Assembly (NCBI GenBank): GCA_024743015.1
Contig: JANSXJ010000030.1
Span: 1-17,875 of the forward strand
From: Hyphomonas sp.
Lineage (GTDB): Bacteria > Pseudomonadota > Alphaproteobacteria > Caulobacterales > Hyphomonadaceae
Reading direction: 5' to 3'
DNA: 17,875 bases
Shown here: positions 1 through 9,329 of the stretch, piece by piece
How positions within the stretch are numbered: the first letter of the stretch is position 1
Layout: each line of letters starts with the position of its first letter
Notes under the pieces: generated by a model
Seen by the model: the letters and a program-made list of their open reading frames with translations, nothing else
Told to the model about the DNA's origin: nothing
Databases searched by the model: none
Program-made: the position numbers and the translations under genes

Positions 1-1860
<1,860 letters not shown>

Positions 1861-1982
1861 TCGCCGCCACCTTTGAACGGCAGCTTTTATGCCTAGATTT
1901 AGCGATGTTTGCGAGTTCAGGACAATGAAATACAGCGAGACGCGAAATAGGCAGGAGGTCGACCAAAGCAGTCAGCACTTTT

Positions 1983-2207
1983 ATGCATCGTACCCTTCGC
2001 ATCGCGGGCCTCAGCGCTCCGCAGGGTACGCACTACTGGTACGGCGCCCTCGGCACCTGGTTTTGGGTCGATCCGCACAACGAGATTGTGTTCGTGGGAA
2101 TGATCCAGACCCGAGCCCCCTTGGGACCAGATATCATCGCTGCAACCATGAATAACGTTTACGGTCCAACCGCGGGACAGAAACGTGCAAACGCCTCATC
2201 GCATTAG
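1983..2207 (+). pseudogene. C-terminal relic of a beta-lactamase-family serine hydrolase
   Basis: About 70 codons are readable. They contain GTHYWYGALGTWFWVDPHNE followed by IVFVGMIQT, the end of the class C beta-lactamase/EstB-like serine hydrolase fold (strand with the YxWGGxxGTxFWVDP pattern, then a V/FxGMxQ strand and a terminal helix). Intact family members are roughly 350-450 residues and carry SxxK and YxN catalytic motifs upstream. Neither motif is present: the frame is closed by a TGA at 1926-1928, and I could not find the missing part in the other frames. The first in-frame ATG (1983) has no convincing ribosome site. It is best read as the 3' remnant of a hydrolase gene lost by deletion, ending with its native stop at 2205-2207. 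It is unlikely to make a functional product. Confidence 0.7.
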
Positions 2208-2231
2208 TCCATCTCGAAGCAAAAGGCACGA

Positions 2232-2417
2232 TCAGGCGTCGGATGGATCCGGAGCACCGGGCACCTCGTCGGCCTGGTCTGACGGTCTTCCGGGAATAGC
2301 ATAGCTGCCCTTCAGCCAGCGAGACAAATCAACATCCGCGCAGCGTTTCGAGCAGAAGGGTTTGAACTCTGCGCTAACCGTCCGCGTTTCGCAGACAGGA
2401 CATTTCTTTTTACTCAT
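2232..2417 (-). CDS. yacG: DNA gyrase inhibitor / zinc-binding protein YacG
   Basis: A 61-residue zinc-ribbon protein of the YacG family. Four cysteines, C6, C9 (CPVC) and C22, C26 (FCSKRC), form the zinc site, followed by the family signature ADVDLSRWLKGSYAIPG. The E. coli homologue binds GyrB and inhibits gyrase supercoiling; that function is transferred by homology. The C-terminal tail is short and acidic, as is usual. The ATG overlaps the stop of the upstream RNase E/G-like gene in an ATGA junction, indicating translational coupling. It is the last gene of the long minus-strand array. No clear rho-independent terminator is visible between its stop and position 2160. Confidence 0.93.
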   Translation of the reverse strand: MSKKKCPVCETRTVSAEFKPFCSKRCADVDLSRWLKGSYAIPGRPSDQADEVPGAPDPSDA

Positions 2418-3451
2418 CGCTTCCGTATTCCGCTCTTATCTGTCTCGGATTCAGTGATCGTGACCCGGCCCCCAAAATAGCGCGCCAGTTCAGCCTTCGC
2501 TTCTTTCTGTCGCTCGAGATACGCCGTGCGCGCGGGTTTGGAAAGCATCAGTTCGAACAAAGCCGAAGGATTGGCAGCGGCTTCGCGCTGTGTCGCTCTG
2601 AACAGATCCAAGAGTTCGGTCTCACCGGGCTTGGCCAACAATCTGTCCTCGATGGGCGCATAACGCCACGGCGCGCTCGCCTCCATCAAACCGAGGGGTG
2701 AAGGCCTCAGGACTTTTGTGCCCGGAATATCGTACGCTTCGAATGCAGTCTCCGCCGAGGCTTTGAGTTGCTCATTCGCACCCTTGTTGAGCGGGCCGAT
2801 GCAATCCAGGACCAAAGTGCCCCCCAGAGCGCGCAAACTCACCTGCCGCGCCATTTCGGCAACCGCGTCCTTGTTGACCGCTAACGCGCGGGCGCCAGCA
2901 CTGCCTTTGTGTACGCGGCCGGATGTATCGATATCAAAGGCTGTCAGCGCTCTTGTTCGGTCGATGTGGAGCCGGCCTCCACCAGGTATCGTGACGGAAG
3001 AAGATAGCGCTTCATCAAACGCTGCCGCGACAACGTCTTCATCCGCGTGTTCCTGAAGGTCACCGGTCAAGCCAATGCTGGAACACCAACGGGTCCATGC
3101 ATCCATGTGAATAGGGTCACTGGTGGCCTGGATCGCACGGGCGAGCTTGTCTTCGCGCCGCTCACTAACGATTTCGACAATCAGCCTTGCCCCTTGCGTC
3201 AAGCCGTTCCGGTCCTTGAGTCGCAAAAAGGCCTCCTCTCCGCTTTCCAGCTCCAGAAACGCGCCACCGATCGAATCCGCAAACTCGCGCAACCGCGCTT
3301 CGTGCACACTCCCGTGCCTTGCAGATTCGCCAACGCCGCTCCAACGCTCGAGGAAAAGTCTGCAGGGTCGCCCTTTCGCGTCGAGCAAGACGCCGCGACG
3401 TTCACCCGGCGAGTCATGAATGCGAATGCTGGAATACCGAACTGCGTTCAT
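2414..3451 (-). CDS. Short ribonuclease E/G family protein
   Basis: A 345-residue protein resembling the catalytic half of RNase E/G, endoribonucleases that act on rRNA precursors and mRNA. An S1-like region covers about 28-98, with GGAFLELESGEEAFL inside it. The DNase-I-like catalytic region has RTRALTAFDIDTSG (165-178) and GGTLVLDCIG (210-219). D173 and D216 align with E. coli RNase E D303 and D346 and lie exactly 43 residues apart, as they do there; the E. coli N305 position is Asp (D175). The following SPLGLMEAS matches the strand that in RNase E leads into the CPxC zinc link, but no CPxC is present here. The downstream half is much shorter than in RNase G (about 490 residues). Such short paralogues beside yacG are common in Alphaproteobacteria, often after infA-maf. 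It overlaps the upstream lipoprotein gene and yacG by 4 bases each. Nuclease activity is likely but unproven. Confidence 0.85.
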   Translation of the reverse strand: MNAVRYSSIRIHDSPGERRGVLLDAKGRPCRLFLERWSGVGESARHGSVHEARLREFADSIGGAFLELESGEEAFLRLKDRNGLTQGARLIVEIVSERREDKLARAIQATSDPIHMDAWTRWCSSIGLTGDLQEHADEDVVAAAFDEALSSSVTIPGGGRLHIDRTRALTAFDIDTSGRVHKGSAGARALAVNKDAVAEMARQVSLRALGGTLVLDCIGPLNKGANEQLKASAETAFEAYDIPGTKVLRPSPLGLMEASAPWRYAPIEDRLLAKPGETELLDLFRATQREAAANPSALFELMLSKPARTAYLERQKEAKAELARYFGGRVTITESETDKSGIRKR

Positions 3452-3939
3452 TCCTGTTTGCAGGCGCGCACACCGAGCACTGGAAGCTTGGTGTCCCAGC
3501 CTTGCTTGTCCCGAATATTGATGAGGCCATTAGCGATCCGCTGACCGCCTTCCAAGACTTCACCAGCCTCCATGGTCAGCACGAGCTCTCGGCCATCTTC
3601 TGTGAGATAGGTCATATTGGTATTGAACTGCCCGAAGATATCACCACCGGCTCCAATCTGATTTAAAACCAACGGCACTTCTCCCTGCGCAAAAGCAGCA
3701 GTACCGGAAAGTGCTTTTGAAAAGAAGATGAACTTCGTAACGTCAGTCTGGCTCCAAAGGAATAGCCCGCATTCTCCGACGAGCAGTTCCTGTGGTCCCA
3801 GCGCAGAACTTGGAACACTATCAATTGCGGGCTTCATCGCGATTAGGCGGGCACGCTCCGCTGCGGGATCATCGCCGCTAGACTGACACCCGACCAGCAA
3901 GAGAGACAATCCAAAAGCCAGAGAGAGAATGCGGATCAT
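3448..3939 (-). CDS. Uncharacterised lipoprotein at the end of the T2SS gene set
   Basis: A 163-residue predicted lipoprotein. A signal peptide of 17 residues ends in the lipobox LVGC, with the lipidated Cys at 18 followed by Gln. There is no Asp at +2, so Lol-dependent delivery to the outer membrane would be expected. The mature part has two further cysteines, C57 (GECGLFLW) and C160 (GVRACKQE), which could form a disulphide in the periplasm. The body alternates hydrophobic stretches typical of beta structure and has no transmembrane segment. I do not recognise a named domain. Both ends overlap neighbours in ATGA junctions (gspN upstream, RNase gene downstream), so it is made together with the secretion machinery. 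A pilotin-like or other accessory role for the secretin, or a role as a T2SS substrate, is possible but only by context; it does not look like the small helical GspS. Confidence 0.85.
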   Translation of the reverse strand: MIRILSLAFGLSLLLVGCQSSGDDPAAERARLIAMKPAIDSVPSSALGPQELLVGECGLFLWSQTDVTKFIFFSKALSGTAAFAQGEVPLVLNQIGAGGDIFGQFNTNMTYLTEDGRELVLTMEAGEVLEGGQRIANGLINIRDKQGWDTKLPVLGVRACKQE

Positions 3940-4688
3940 TGCGCCAGTCCTACAGTTCTTGATTGCCGGTAAACGAATTCCCCATTCTCGCGGACAAAGC
4001 CAATCTGGGTCAATGCGAGAATGATCTGCGTGTCTTGCGTCCTCACGCGAGTGGCGAAATCACCGCCTCCAAGAATGTTCGCGCGCGCATCTATATTCAC
4101 TTGGTCGCCAGCATCGGACTCCCCGGTCATGGCGATCTTAAACGATCCGCTCTCACAACTTATCGGTCCCTCAATCTCACCAAAATGGCGTCCATACTGT
4201 GAGGCAAGCGTCGACAATGAAGTCGTCGACAGGTTTCCAGATGCAGCTTCACATCCTGATCGCTTGAGTTCAAACGCCCCATCCTCGACATCCAGAGTTC
4301 CGCCCATGGCGCGCACAGCGGGTTCCAGTCCTTCGAGTGCGCTGATTTCGAGGCGCATACGTATCTGTTCGGCCGTAACCGTGCTCCGTGAGAGCGTCAG
4401 CGTAGCTGTGCCCTGCCCTCCAGCGCCGCCCCATTGCACATCGTACGACGGCGACAAAGTGATCAGTGAAAGCGGACGCAGTTTCAGGCTGACATCTCCG
4501 ATCGGCTGCGTCCCCGCGTAAAAGCCGCTAATTCGGCCCTTCATCAGGGTTCCATCTACTTTCGCCCAACCAATTCCCATATTACCGACGCCCGACTGAT
4601 TGAGAACGAATCCAAGCGGGGTAAATGCAAACAATCCGGCAATCAGCGCCAGAATGAATAAGATTAGCATCAAGAATTTGCGCATCAT
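3936..4688 (-). CDS. gspN: Type II secretion system protein GspN
   Basis: A 250-residue GspN-family protein, an accessory inner-membrane-anchored component of the type II secretion system found only in some lineages. A single N-terminal hydrophobic segment (about 4-22) is followed by a beta-rich periplasmic domain. Family landmarks include the early TPLGFVLNQ and VDGTLMKGRISGF segments and the LKLRPLSL strand. Two cysteines (C146, C178) could form the disulphide seen in many members. The start ATGATG overlaps the stop of gspM by 4 bases, and the stop overlaps the start of the lipoprotein gene. Its exact role in secretion is not settled in any species. Confidence 0.88.
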   Translation of the reverse strand: MMRKFLMLILFILALIAGLFAFTPLGFVLNQSGVGNMGIGWAKVDGTLMKGRISGFYAGTQPIGDVSLKLRPLSLITLSPSYDVQWGGAGGQGTATLTLSRSTVTAEQIRMRLEISALEGLEPAVRAMGGTLDVEDGAFELKRSGCEAASGNLSTTSLSTLASQYGRHFGEIEGPISCESGSFKIAMTGESDAGDQVNIDARANILGGGDFATRVRTQDTQIILALTQIGFVRENGEFVYRQSRTVGLAQ

Positions 4689-5173
4689 TGTCCTCCTGGA
4701 ACCAGGTCGACACTGGCCCGCACGAGACCTCCTCCCGCCTGCTCCATGTTGAAGCGCGTGACCTGGCCTGAATGATTGGCTTGTACGCTCTCCAACCAGA
4801 CAAAAATGAGGCGCGGGTCCACATCTTCGAAAATCAGTCGGACGCTGTTAGAGTCATTGCCCTGCAATCTGGCAATCGATAGGCCGACCGTTCCGGCCGC
4901 TCCCGTCACTGCGGCTTTGAAGTCCTCAATGCTCGCTGAGGTCGGACGCGCGTTGGTCGGCGCGGCAGCGCCCAGTGCGCGCTGCAAACCGTAACGTTCC
5001 TGGATACGCGCGAGCGATCGGTCCGCTTCGTTTAGCCGGACTTCCGCTTCGGCCCGTGCCGACATGGTCGGTACCAGCAAAAATTGCCACCCGACTATGA
5101 CGACGGTTAGCAAACCAGCAATCGCGATCAGCAGGCGCTCCCGCGGGGCCATAGATGTCCACCAGGCGCTCAT
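4685..5173 (-). CDS. gspM: Type II secretion system protein GspM
   Basis: A 162-residue bitopic inner-membrane protein. A short cytoplasmic N-terminus (MSAWWTSMAPRERLL), where the Trp/Pro-Arg-Glu-Arg pattern is characteristic of GspM, leads to one transmembrane helix (about 13-34). A helical stretch with coiled-coil character follows (about 38-65), then a periplasmic ferredoxin-like domain (about 80-160). GspM binds GspL and helps hold the GspE ATPase platform in the inner membrane. Length matches the family. It overlaps gspL and gspN by 4 bases each. Confidence 0.93.
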   Translation of the reverse strand: MSAWWTSMAPRERLLIAIAGLLTVVIVGWQFLLVPTMSARAEAEVRLNEADRSLARIQERYGLQRALGAAAPTNARPTSASIEDFKAAVTGAAGTVGLSIARLQGNDSNSVRLIFEDVDPRLIFVWLESVQANHSGQVTRFNMEQAGGGLVRASVDLVPGGQ

Positions 5174-6339
5174 GACGACCCCGCCTCCAGAGTGACGTCC
5201 CCAATCACGCGGCTTCCGCTTTGACGAGAGTCCCCGGATCGCGCCGTCAACCCGGACTCACTGAGGACAGTCGTCAACCGATCGACGTCACCAAATGTCT
5301 CAAATGCAATTGATGCCGTGAGCTGGCGGCGTGCGCGATCATATCTAAGGGTCCGAAGCTCACTTCCTTCGACTTGAGCCAGGCCATTGTAGAGCACCGC
5401 GCTCGCATCAAGAACACCAGGGAACTGCTCACCCGGAGTATCAGCGCTTCCGGCGATCGATAGGACTTGCCGGACATCACCGCCAAGCTCGGGCCAACCG
5501 ACGCGCGCAAACTCCTGCGCAAGGGTATCAAGCTGCTCGGCCCGTGCGTTCATTGCTCGTGTTTCCAAAACCAAGGAGGCAAACCATCCCAATGCGGCGA
5601 CTGCTGCCAGAGCACCAGCCAGCTTCCAATGCCCGAACCCTTCCAGATCCACCGGTCTGCGTGGTTCATAGACTCCCTGACGCAGTCGAACGCCTCGATC
5701 GCTCTGTTCCGCCCAGGTCGCGAGTTGGACCAGTAGCGCTTCCAGTGAGTTCGCACCGACCTCCTGCGCCGAGCGCCCGAGCGCCTCCGCCACGTGTTTT
5801 CCGTGAATTTCGATATCAGGATACGAGGCGCTCAGCGAAAACAGCACGTCTCGTCCAAACCCGGCATCGAGTGCAAAACTACGATCGCCCAATCGCCCGA
5901 GCACCAGACCGGGCGCCTCATAAAGAACATCACGTTCAGGTAGCAGACTATGCGCTGAAATGAGTTCGGCCTCATCCAATCCATGGTCAGCCAACATCTG
6001 GATCAACTCATCCATGCGCTCGGTCGAGATCACATTGATCCGCCGTGCGGCAGAGGGGTTTGCCTTATCAGGCGCAGAGAGCGCGACATGGCTGGACTCT
6101 ACGCCTTCAGCGAGTTCATCTTCAAGGGCGTAGGGAGCGGCTCGGCGCGCTTCATTTTCGTTGCGCGCGGGTATCAAAGCGGAATGACCGCTCACGTCCA
6201 GACCACTCAGGAAAACCGTCAGGTTCTTGCCTCGTTGATCAACACCGCCGCGGTCCGCACTGATGCCCCAGCCATCGCCGCGCGGTCGCGCAAACAGCAG
6301 CGTATCGTCAGGTTGCAGTAGAGCGTAAACGCGCGCCAT
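5170..6339 (-). CDS. gspL: Type II secretion system protein GspL
   Basis: A 389-residue inner-membrane assembly-platform protein. The cytoplasmic actin-like domain covers about 1-230; it recruits GspE. The diagnostic family segment EARRAAPYALEDELAEGVES lies at about 63-82. One transmembrane helix is at about 240-258. The periplasmic part (about 262-389) has a helical stalk and a ferredoxin-like domain that pairs with GspM. The start overlaps the gspK stop by one base (TGATG), and the stop overlaps the gspM start. All expected parts are present. Confidence 0.94.
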   Translation of the reverse strand: MARVYALLQPDDTLLFARPRGDGWGISADRGGVDQRGKNLTVFLSGLDVSGHSALIPARNENEARRAAPYALEDELAEGVESSHVALSAPDKANPSAARRINVISTERMDELIQMLADHGLDEAELISAHSLLPERDVLYEAPGLVLGRLGDRSFALDAGFGRDVLFSLSASYPDIEIHGKHVAEALGRSAQEVGANSLEALLVQLATWAEQSDRGVRLRQGVYEPRRPVDLEGFGHWKLAGALAAVAALGWFASLVLETRAMNARAEQLDTLAQEFARVGWPELGGDVRQVLSIAGSADTPGEQFPGVLDASAVLYNGLAQVEGSELRTLRYDRARRQLTASIAFETFGDVDRLTTVLSESGLTARSGDSRQSGSRVIGDVTLEAGSS

Positions 6340-7331
6340 CAGCCGATCCTCTCCCTGCGGAGCGTTCGAATGGGCCGGCCTGGCTGTATTTCAAACAAAA
6401 AGCGCATGGTCATGTCTGAACCGCGATAGGATATATTGGTTGAAACTTCCACAAGACTTGTGACGAGACCTAGGCGATCCTGCCGAACCAGTGTCGGATC
6501 AATGGCTTTAACGATTGGATCTTCCAACAAATCCTCAACCGCTGCCCATCCCGTGCTGGGACGAGACGCGATCAGGTCCCGGGCATCCTCGATCTTTATC
6601 GCATTGGAAAAAACCTGCTGCAGGAGCGGTGCATGATGGATCTCCAGCGTATTGATATTAAGAACCTGAATTGGCGCATCTTCGGGCAGTGCGCAGAGGA
6701 CCGGACGCACCCGCGCAAAAATCTCGGGCGTGTATCCCCGAATGGCCCGCAGCTCATCCAGCGAATTGAGCTTCTGACCGGATGTTCGATAGGAAGGGGT
6801 TTCGCTCAGGTAATAGGCATCCTCTGCGCCGCCGTTTCCTGGAACGGAGTTGTCGTCCATCCAGTCTGTCAGAGAGGAGACCAGCGCGACCATGTCCGAC
6901 GCATATCCATCTTCGATCAGTGAGATCAGCAGCGCCTGATACGCCTCTTGCATGTCGGGATCTGCTACAAAACCGCCCCGTTCGCCGGGCGAGGTGAGGT
7001 TATTCACATCGAAACAATTGGTCGCGTCGCGAACGGTTACGATCAGGACACCATCTTCCAAGGGGATGGTCTGGGGTGAATCCAGCCCGGGCATTCCCAG
7101 AACGAGCTTGCTCCCAATGGGACCGAGAATTTCTGTCAGGCGCGCCTTCGCAACTTCTTCAGCCGAGGCCCCGTAAAATGCGAGCTGCGCCTGAGCGTCA
7201 AGTGCGCGCGACCGAACCGAGGCTTGGGTAACAGCCTGAGTCACCGCCAGCGCTGCGACAGACATTGCAGCGACGATCATCATTACCGTCAGCAAGGCAG
7301 CGCCGCGCTCAGACGTGTTTCGACGCATCAT
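6339..7331 (-). CDS. gspK: Type II secretion minor pseudopilin GspK
   Basis: A 330-residue minor pseudopilin, the largest of the set and expected at the tip of the pseudopilus above GspI-GspJ. The leader MMRRNTSERG is cut after G10 by prepilin peptidase, giving a mature N-terminus AALLTVMM. The Glu normally at mature position 5 is absent (Thr), which is the hallmark of GspK. The large alpha domain and its metal-binding loop are visible in LTDWMDDNSVPGNGGAEDAYY (about 154-174), and the conserved LNINTL lies at about 224-229. The start ATGATG overlaps the gspJ stop. It is full length for the family. Confidence 0.95.
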   Translation of the reverse strand: MMRRNTSERGAALLTVMMIVAAMSVAALAVTQAVTQASVRSRALDAQAQLAFYGASAEEVAKARLTEILGPIGSKLVLGMPGLDSPQTIPLEDGVLIVTVRDATNCFDVNNLTSPGERGGFVADPDMQEAYQALLISLIEDGYASDMVALVSSLTDWMDDNSVPGNGGAEDAYYLSETPSYRTSGQKLNSLDELRAIRGYTPEIFARVRPVLCALPEDAPIQVLNINTLEIHHAPLLQQVFSNAIKIEDARDLIASRPSTGWAAVEDLLEDPIVKAIDPTLVRQDRLGLVTSLVEVSTNISYRGSDMTMRFLFEIQPGRPIRTLRRERIG

Positions 7332-7951
7332 ACCCGCCCCCCCGACAGAGCTGCGAGGGATAGACTGGTTCCGTTTTCAAACCGTACAGTCATCTCAATC
7401 AGGTCGGGCAAGACGTCGATGCCGGTTTCCCCGCCGTTTCGCCAAAAATCTGAGACCTGGTCACCTCGAAGGAATTCAAGCTCAACCGTGCGAACATGGT
7501 TGAGCAGCACCCGCGAAGAGATGGGTGTTCCCGCGGTTGCATCGGGACGAAGCCCGACTTCCCGCACCAGGTTTCCATCCCGCAAAACGTACTGGACGGC
7601 CTGCAATCCACTGCGCTGCTCGGCATAGCCAGGGTTGATCCACCCAGTCCGAACGAATTGCAGAAACGGTGCCTCATTGCGCGGCTGTTCGCCGACAAGC
7701 CCGATCGGTTCGGAGAACCCATCAAGCGGACGGATCATGCGATCGCTCATCGCCATGATGTCCTGTCGGATCAGACGCTGCGCAACATCAAGTTGCCGCG
7801 TAGTCTTTTCCTGGTCGCGCAACTGTTGACTGGTCGTCGTCGCGCCTATGAGCAGCGCCGAACCGGCCGCAGACACAATGGCCAGAATAAACAGCGCGAC
7901 CAGTGTCTCTGCCAGCGTAAATCCGGATTGATGCTCTCGGACCGACCTCAT
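7328..7951 (-). CDS. gspJ: Type II secretion minor pseudopilin GspJ
   Basis: A 207-residue minor pseudopilin. The leader MRSVREHQSG is processed at G10/F11, giving FTLAETLVALFILAIVSAAG as the mature hydrophobic helix, with the conserved Glu at mature position 5. The C-terminal globular part holds GspJ landmarks such as QRLIRQDIMAM and the late ELEFLRGDQVSDFW stretch. It forms the GspI-J-K tip complex that primes pseudopilus assembly. It overlaps gspI and gspK in ATGA junctions. Confidence 0.94.
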   Translation of the reverse strand: MRSVREHQSGFTLAETLVALFILAIVSAAGSALLIGATTTSQQLRDQEKTTRQLDVAQRLIRQDIMAMSDRMIRPLDGFSEPIGLVGEQPRNEAPFLQFVRTGWINPGYAEQRSGLQAVQYVLRDGNLVREVGLRPDATAGTPISSRVLLNHVRTVELEFLRGDQVSDFWRNGGETGIDVLPDLIEMTVRFENGTSLSLAALSGGRV

Positions 7952-8379
7952 CCGCCATCACCCTCCGTTTGCCCTTGAGGCGCAACGTCTCCGGGAAGGT
8001 TGGCGGGAATGTATTTGAGGCTGATCAGGCTCGCCAAGACCTGTTCGCTATTGTCGGACCGGACATCGACGCGAAAATTTTGAAGTTGCCCGACTTGTGC
8101 CGGACTGGTCGTCCGCGTCCAGACGAAAGTTCGCCCCATCTGATCCGCCTCGCCGGTAGAGATCCCCGCATCGAGCACCGTGCGCGAAGCCATGGCGCGC
8201 GCCAGCTCATTCTCCGCGACTGTGCGGGCGAGGAGTCGGGTCTCGAGGCTCGCAGCATTGCGATTTGCGTCCGTCGTCACTTGTAAAAGCGGAATCGCTG
8301 CGAGGGCCAGTATACCCATCGCGGCAACGGTTTCGACGAGGCTGAAGCCAGCTTGGGCGCACGACCTAACGTTCAACAA
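7948..8379 (-). CDS. gspI: Type II secretion minor pseudopilin GspI (TTG start)
   Basis: A minor pseudopilin of 143 residues with the mature N-terminus FSLVETVAAMGILALAAIPL, cut after Gly, and Glu at mature position 5. I chose the TTG at 8377-8379 because GGGGAGG stands 6 bases before it, and it gives an 11-residue leader (LLNVRSCAQAG), normal for this class. The in-frame GTG at 8422-8424 would give a leader of 26 residues with no ribosome site. No in-frame ATG precedes the cleavage site. With the TTG start the gene overlaps the end of gspH by about 14 bases. GspI binds GspJ and GspK at the pseudopilus tip. Family assignment is firm; the exact start is an inference. Confidence 0.9.
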   Translation of the reverse strand: MLNVRSCAQAGFSLVETVAAMGILALAAIPLLQVTTDANRNAASLETRLLARTVAENELARAMASRTVLDAGISTGEADQMGRTFVWTRTTSPAQVGQLQNFRVDVRSDNSEQVLASLISLKYIPANLPGDVAPQGQTEGDGG

Positions 8380-8833
8380 GGACCACCTCCCCGGTTCCCA
8401 GAAGGCTGATATCAATGCGAACACCGCGCGCCCGCAGCTGAAACTCTGCCGGTTGAACGATACCGGTCGGATCGAAGATAAGCTCCGGCCAGCTTTCAGG
8501 GCGTGCGCGCTCTACGGTCTCTACGGAGATTTGCATCGCGCTTGGCAGGACTTCAGGTCGTCCCTGAGGTCGCCAGCCATCTTTACGCCATTGCACCAGC
8601 GCATATCCGCGATCGGTTAGCTGCAATCCCAGCGATTGTCCGGCAAAGATCGCCTGGTCCTGCGCGTTTCGGAGAACCGTGGCGAAGGCTTGTGCGCTGG
8701 CTTGCTCTTCGGTTGGACGTTGCGGCAAAGTTAAAGTGACGATGCCCGCGGTCAGCCCGATGATGAACAACACCGTCATGACTTCGACGAGAGTCATGCC
8801 TTTTTGAACAAAATGGCGGTGCGCGGCGATCAA
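8366..8833 (-). CDS. gspH: Type II secretion minor pseudopilin GspH (TTG start)
   Basis: A 155-residue minor pseudopilin. The leader ends in FVQKG, with cleavage before MTLVEVMTVLFIIGL. The mature first residue is Met where Phe is usual, and Glu 5 is kept. The open frame begins with TTG at 8831-8833, nine bases after AAGG. An in-frame stop lies just upstream, and the only ATG near the start encodes mature residue 1, so TTG is the only plausible start. The globular part resembles the GspH beta-sandwich (the GTGEVVL ending is typical). GspH links the tip complex to the GspG shaft. It lies 35 bases after gspG. Confidence 0.9.
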   Translation of the reverse strand: MIAAHRHFVQKGMTLVEVMTVLFIIGLTAGIVTLTLPQRPTEEQASAQAFATVLRNAQDQAIFAGQSLGLQLTDRGYALVQWRKDGWRPQGRPEVLPSAMQISVETVERARPESWPELIFDPTGIVQPAEFQLRARGVRIDISLLGTGEVVLVER

Positions 8834-8868
8834 TTGTCTAAGCCTTCAATGCGGCGGGCAGACCCCGT

Positions 8869-9324
8869 CTAAACATCCCAGATGCTGATATCGGCATTGT
8901 CTTCTTCGCCGCCTTCGCGCCCGTCAGCGCCGAGCGAATAGAGGTCATATGGACGGCCGTCTTCGCCTGGAACCTCATAAATATAAGGGCGCCCCCAGGG
9001 GTCGTTGGGGAGTTTCTGAATATAACCGCCGGGTCGATAGCGATTGCCGTCCGGTGCATTGTCGGGGATGGTGACCAGCGCTTCCAGGCCTTGCTGCTCG
9101 GTCGGGAATGCGAACATATCGCCATTGTAGGATTGCAGGGCGCCGGATAGGCGCGTGATATCGGTGATGGCTTTTGTCGTTCGCCCCTGGCTCATCGCGC
9201 CGGTGACATTGATCAGTACGACGGTTGAAAGCAGGCCGATAATGAAAACGACCACCATGATTTCCGTCAGTGTAAATCCGCGTTGACGGTTGCGACGCTG
9301 GGTTTTTGGATCTTTCATATTCAT
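8869..9324 (-). CDS. gspG: Type II secretion major pseudopilin GspG
   Basis: The 151-residue major pseudopilin, which polymerises into the pseudopilus that pushes substrates through the secretin. The basic leader ends RRNRQRG, with cleavage at G16/F17 and the mature helix FTLTEIMVVVFIIGLLSTVV, with Glu 5 kept. The GspG signature YIQKLPNDPWGRPYIYEVPG lies at about 101-120. The C-terminal calcium-binding loop is present as SLGADGREGGEEDNADI (130-146). Two ATGs, 9324 and 9318, are in frame. AGGAAG sits 7 bases before the second but almost touches the first, so MKDPKTQRR may be the true start, making the protein 149 residues. It lies 5 bases after gspF. Confidence 0.95.
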   Translation of the reverse strand: MNMKDPKTQRRNRQRGFTLTEIMVVVFIIGLLSTVVLINVTGAMSQGRTTKAITDITRLSGALQSYNGDMFAFPTEQQGLEALVTIPDNAPDGNRYRPGGYIQKLPNDPWGRPYIYEVPGEDGRPYDLYSLGADGREGGEEDNADISIWDV

Positions 9325-9329
9325 CTTCC

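Noticed and set aside
4021..4521. Open frame of 166 codons on the + strand opposite gspN
   Set aside because: The product is Ser/Pro/Arg-rich without a recognisable fold and lies entirely inside a well-supported gene.
8422..8424. GTG as the start of gspI
   Set aside because: It gives an overlong leader and has no ribosome site, whereas TTG at 8379 has GGGGAGG at good spacing.
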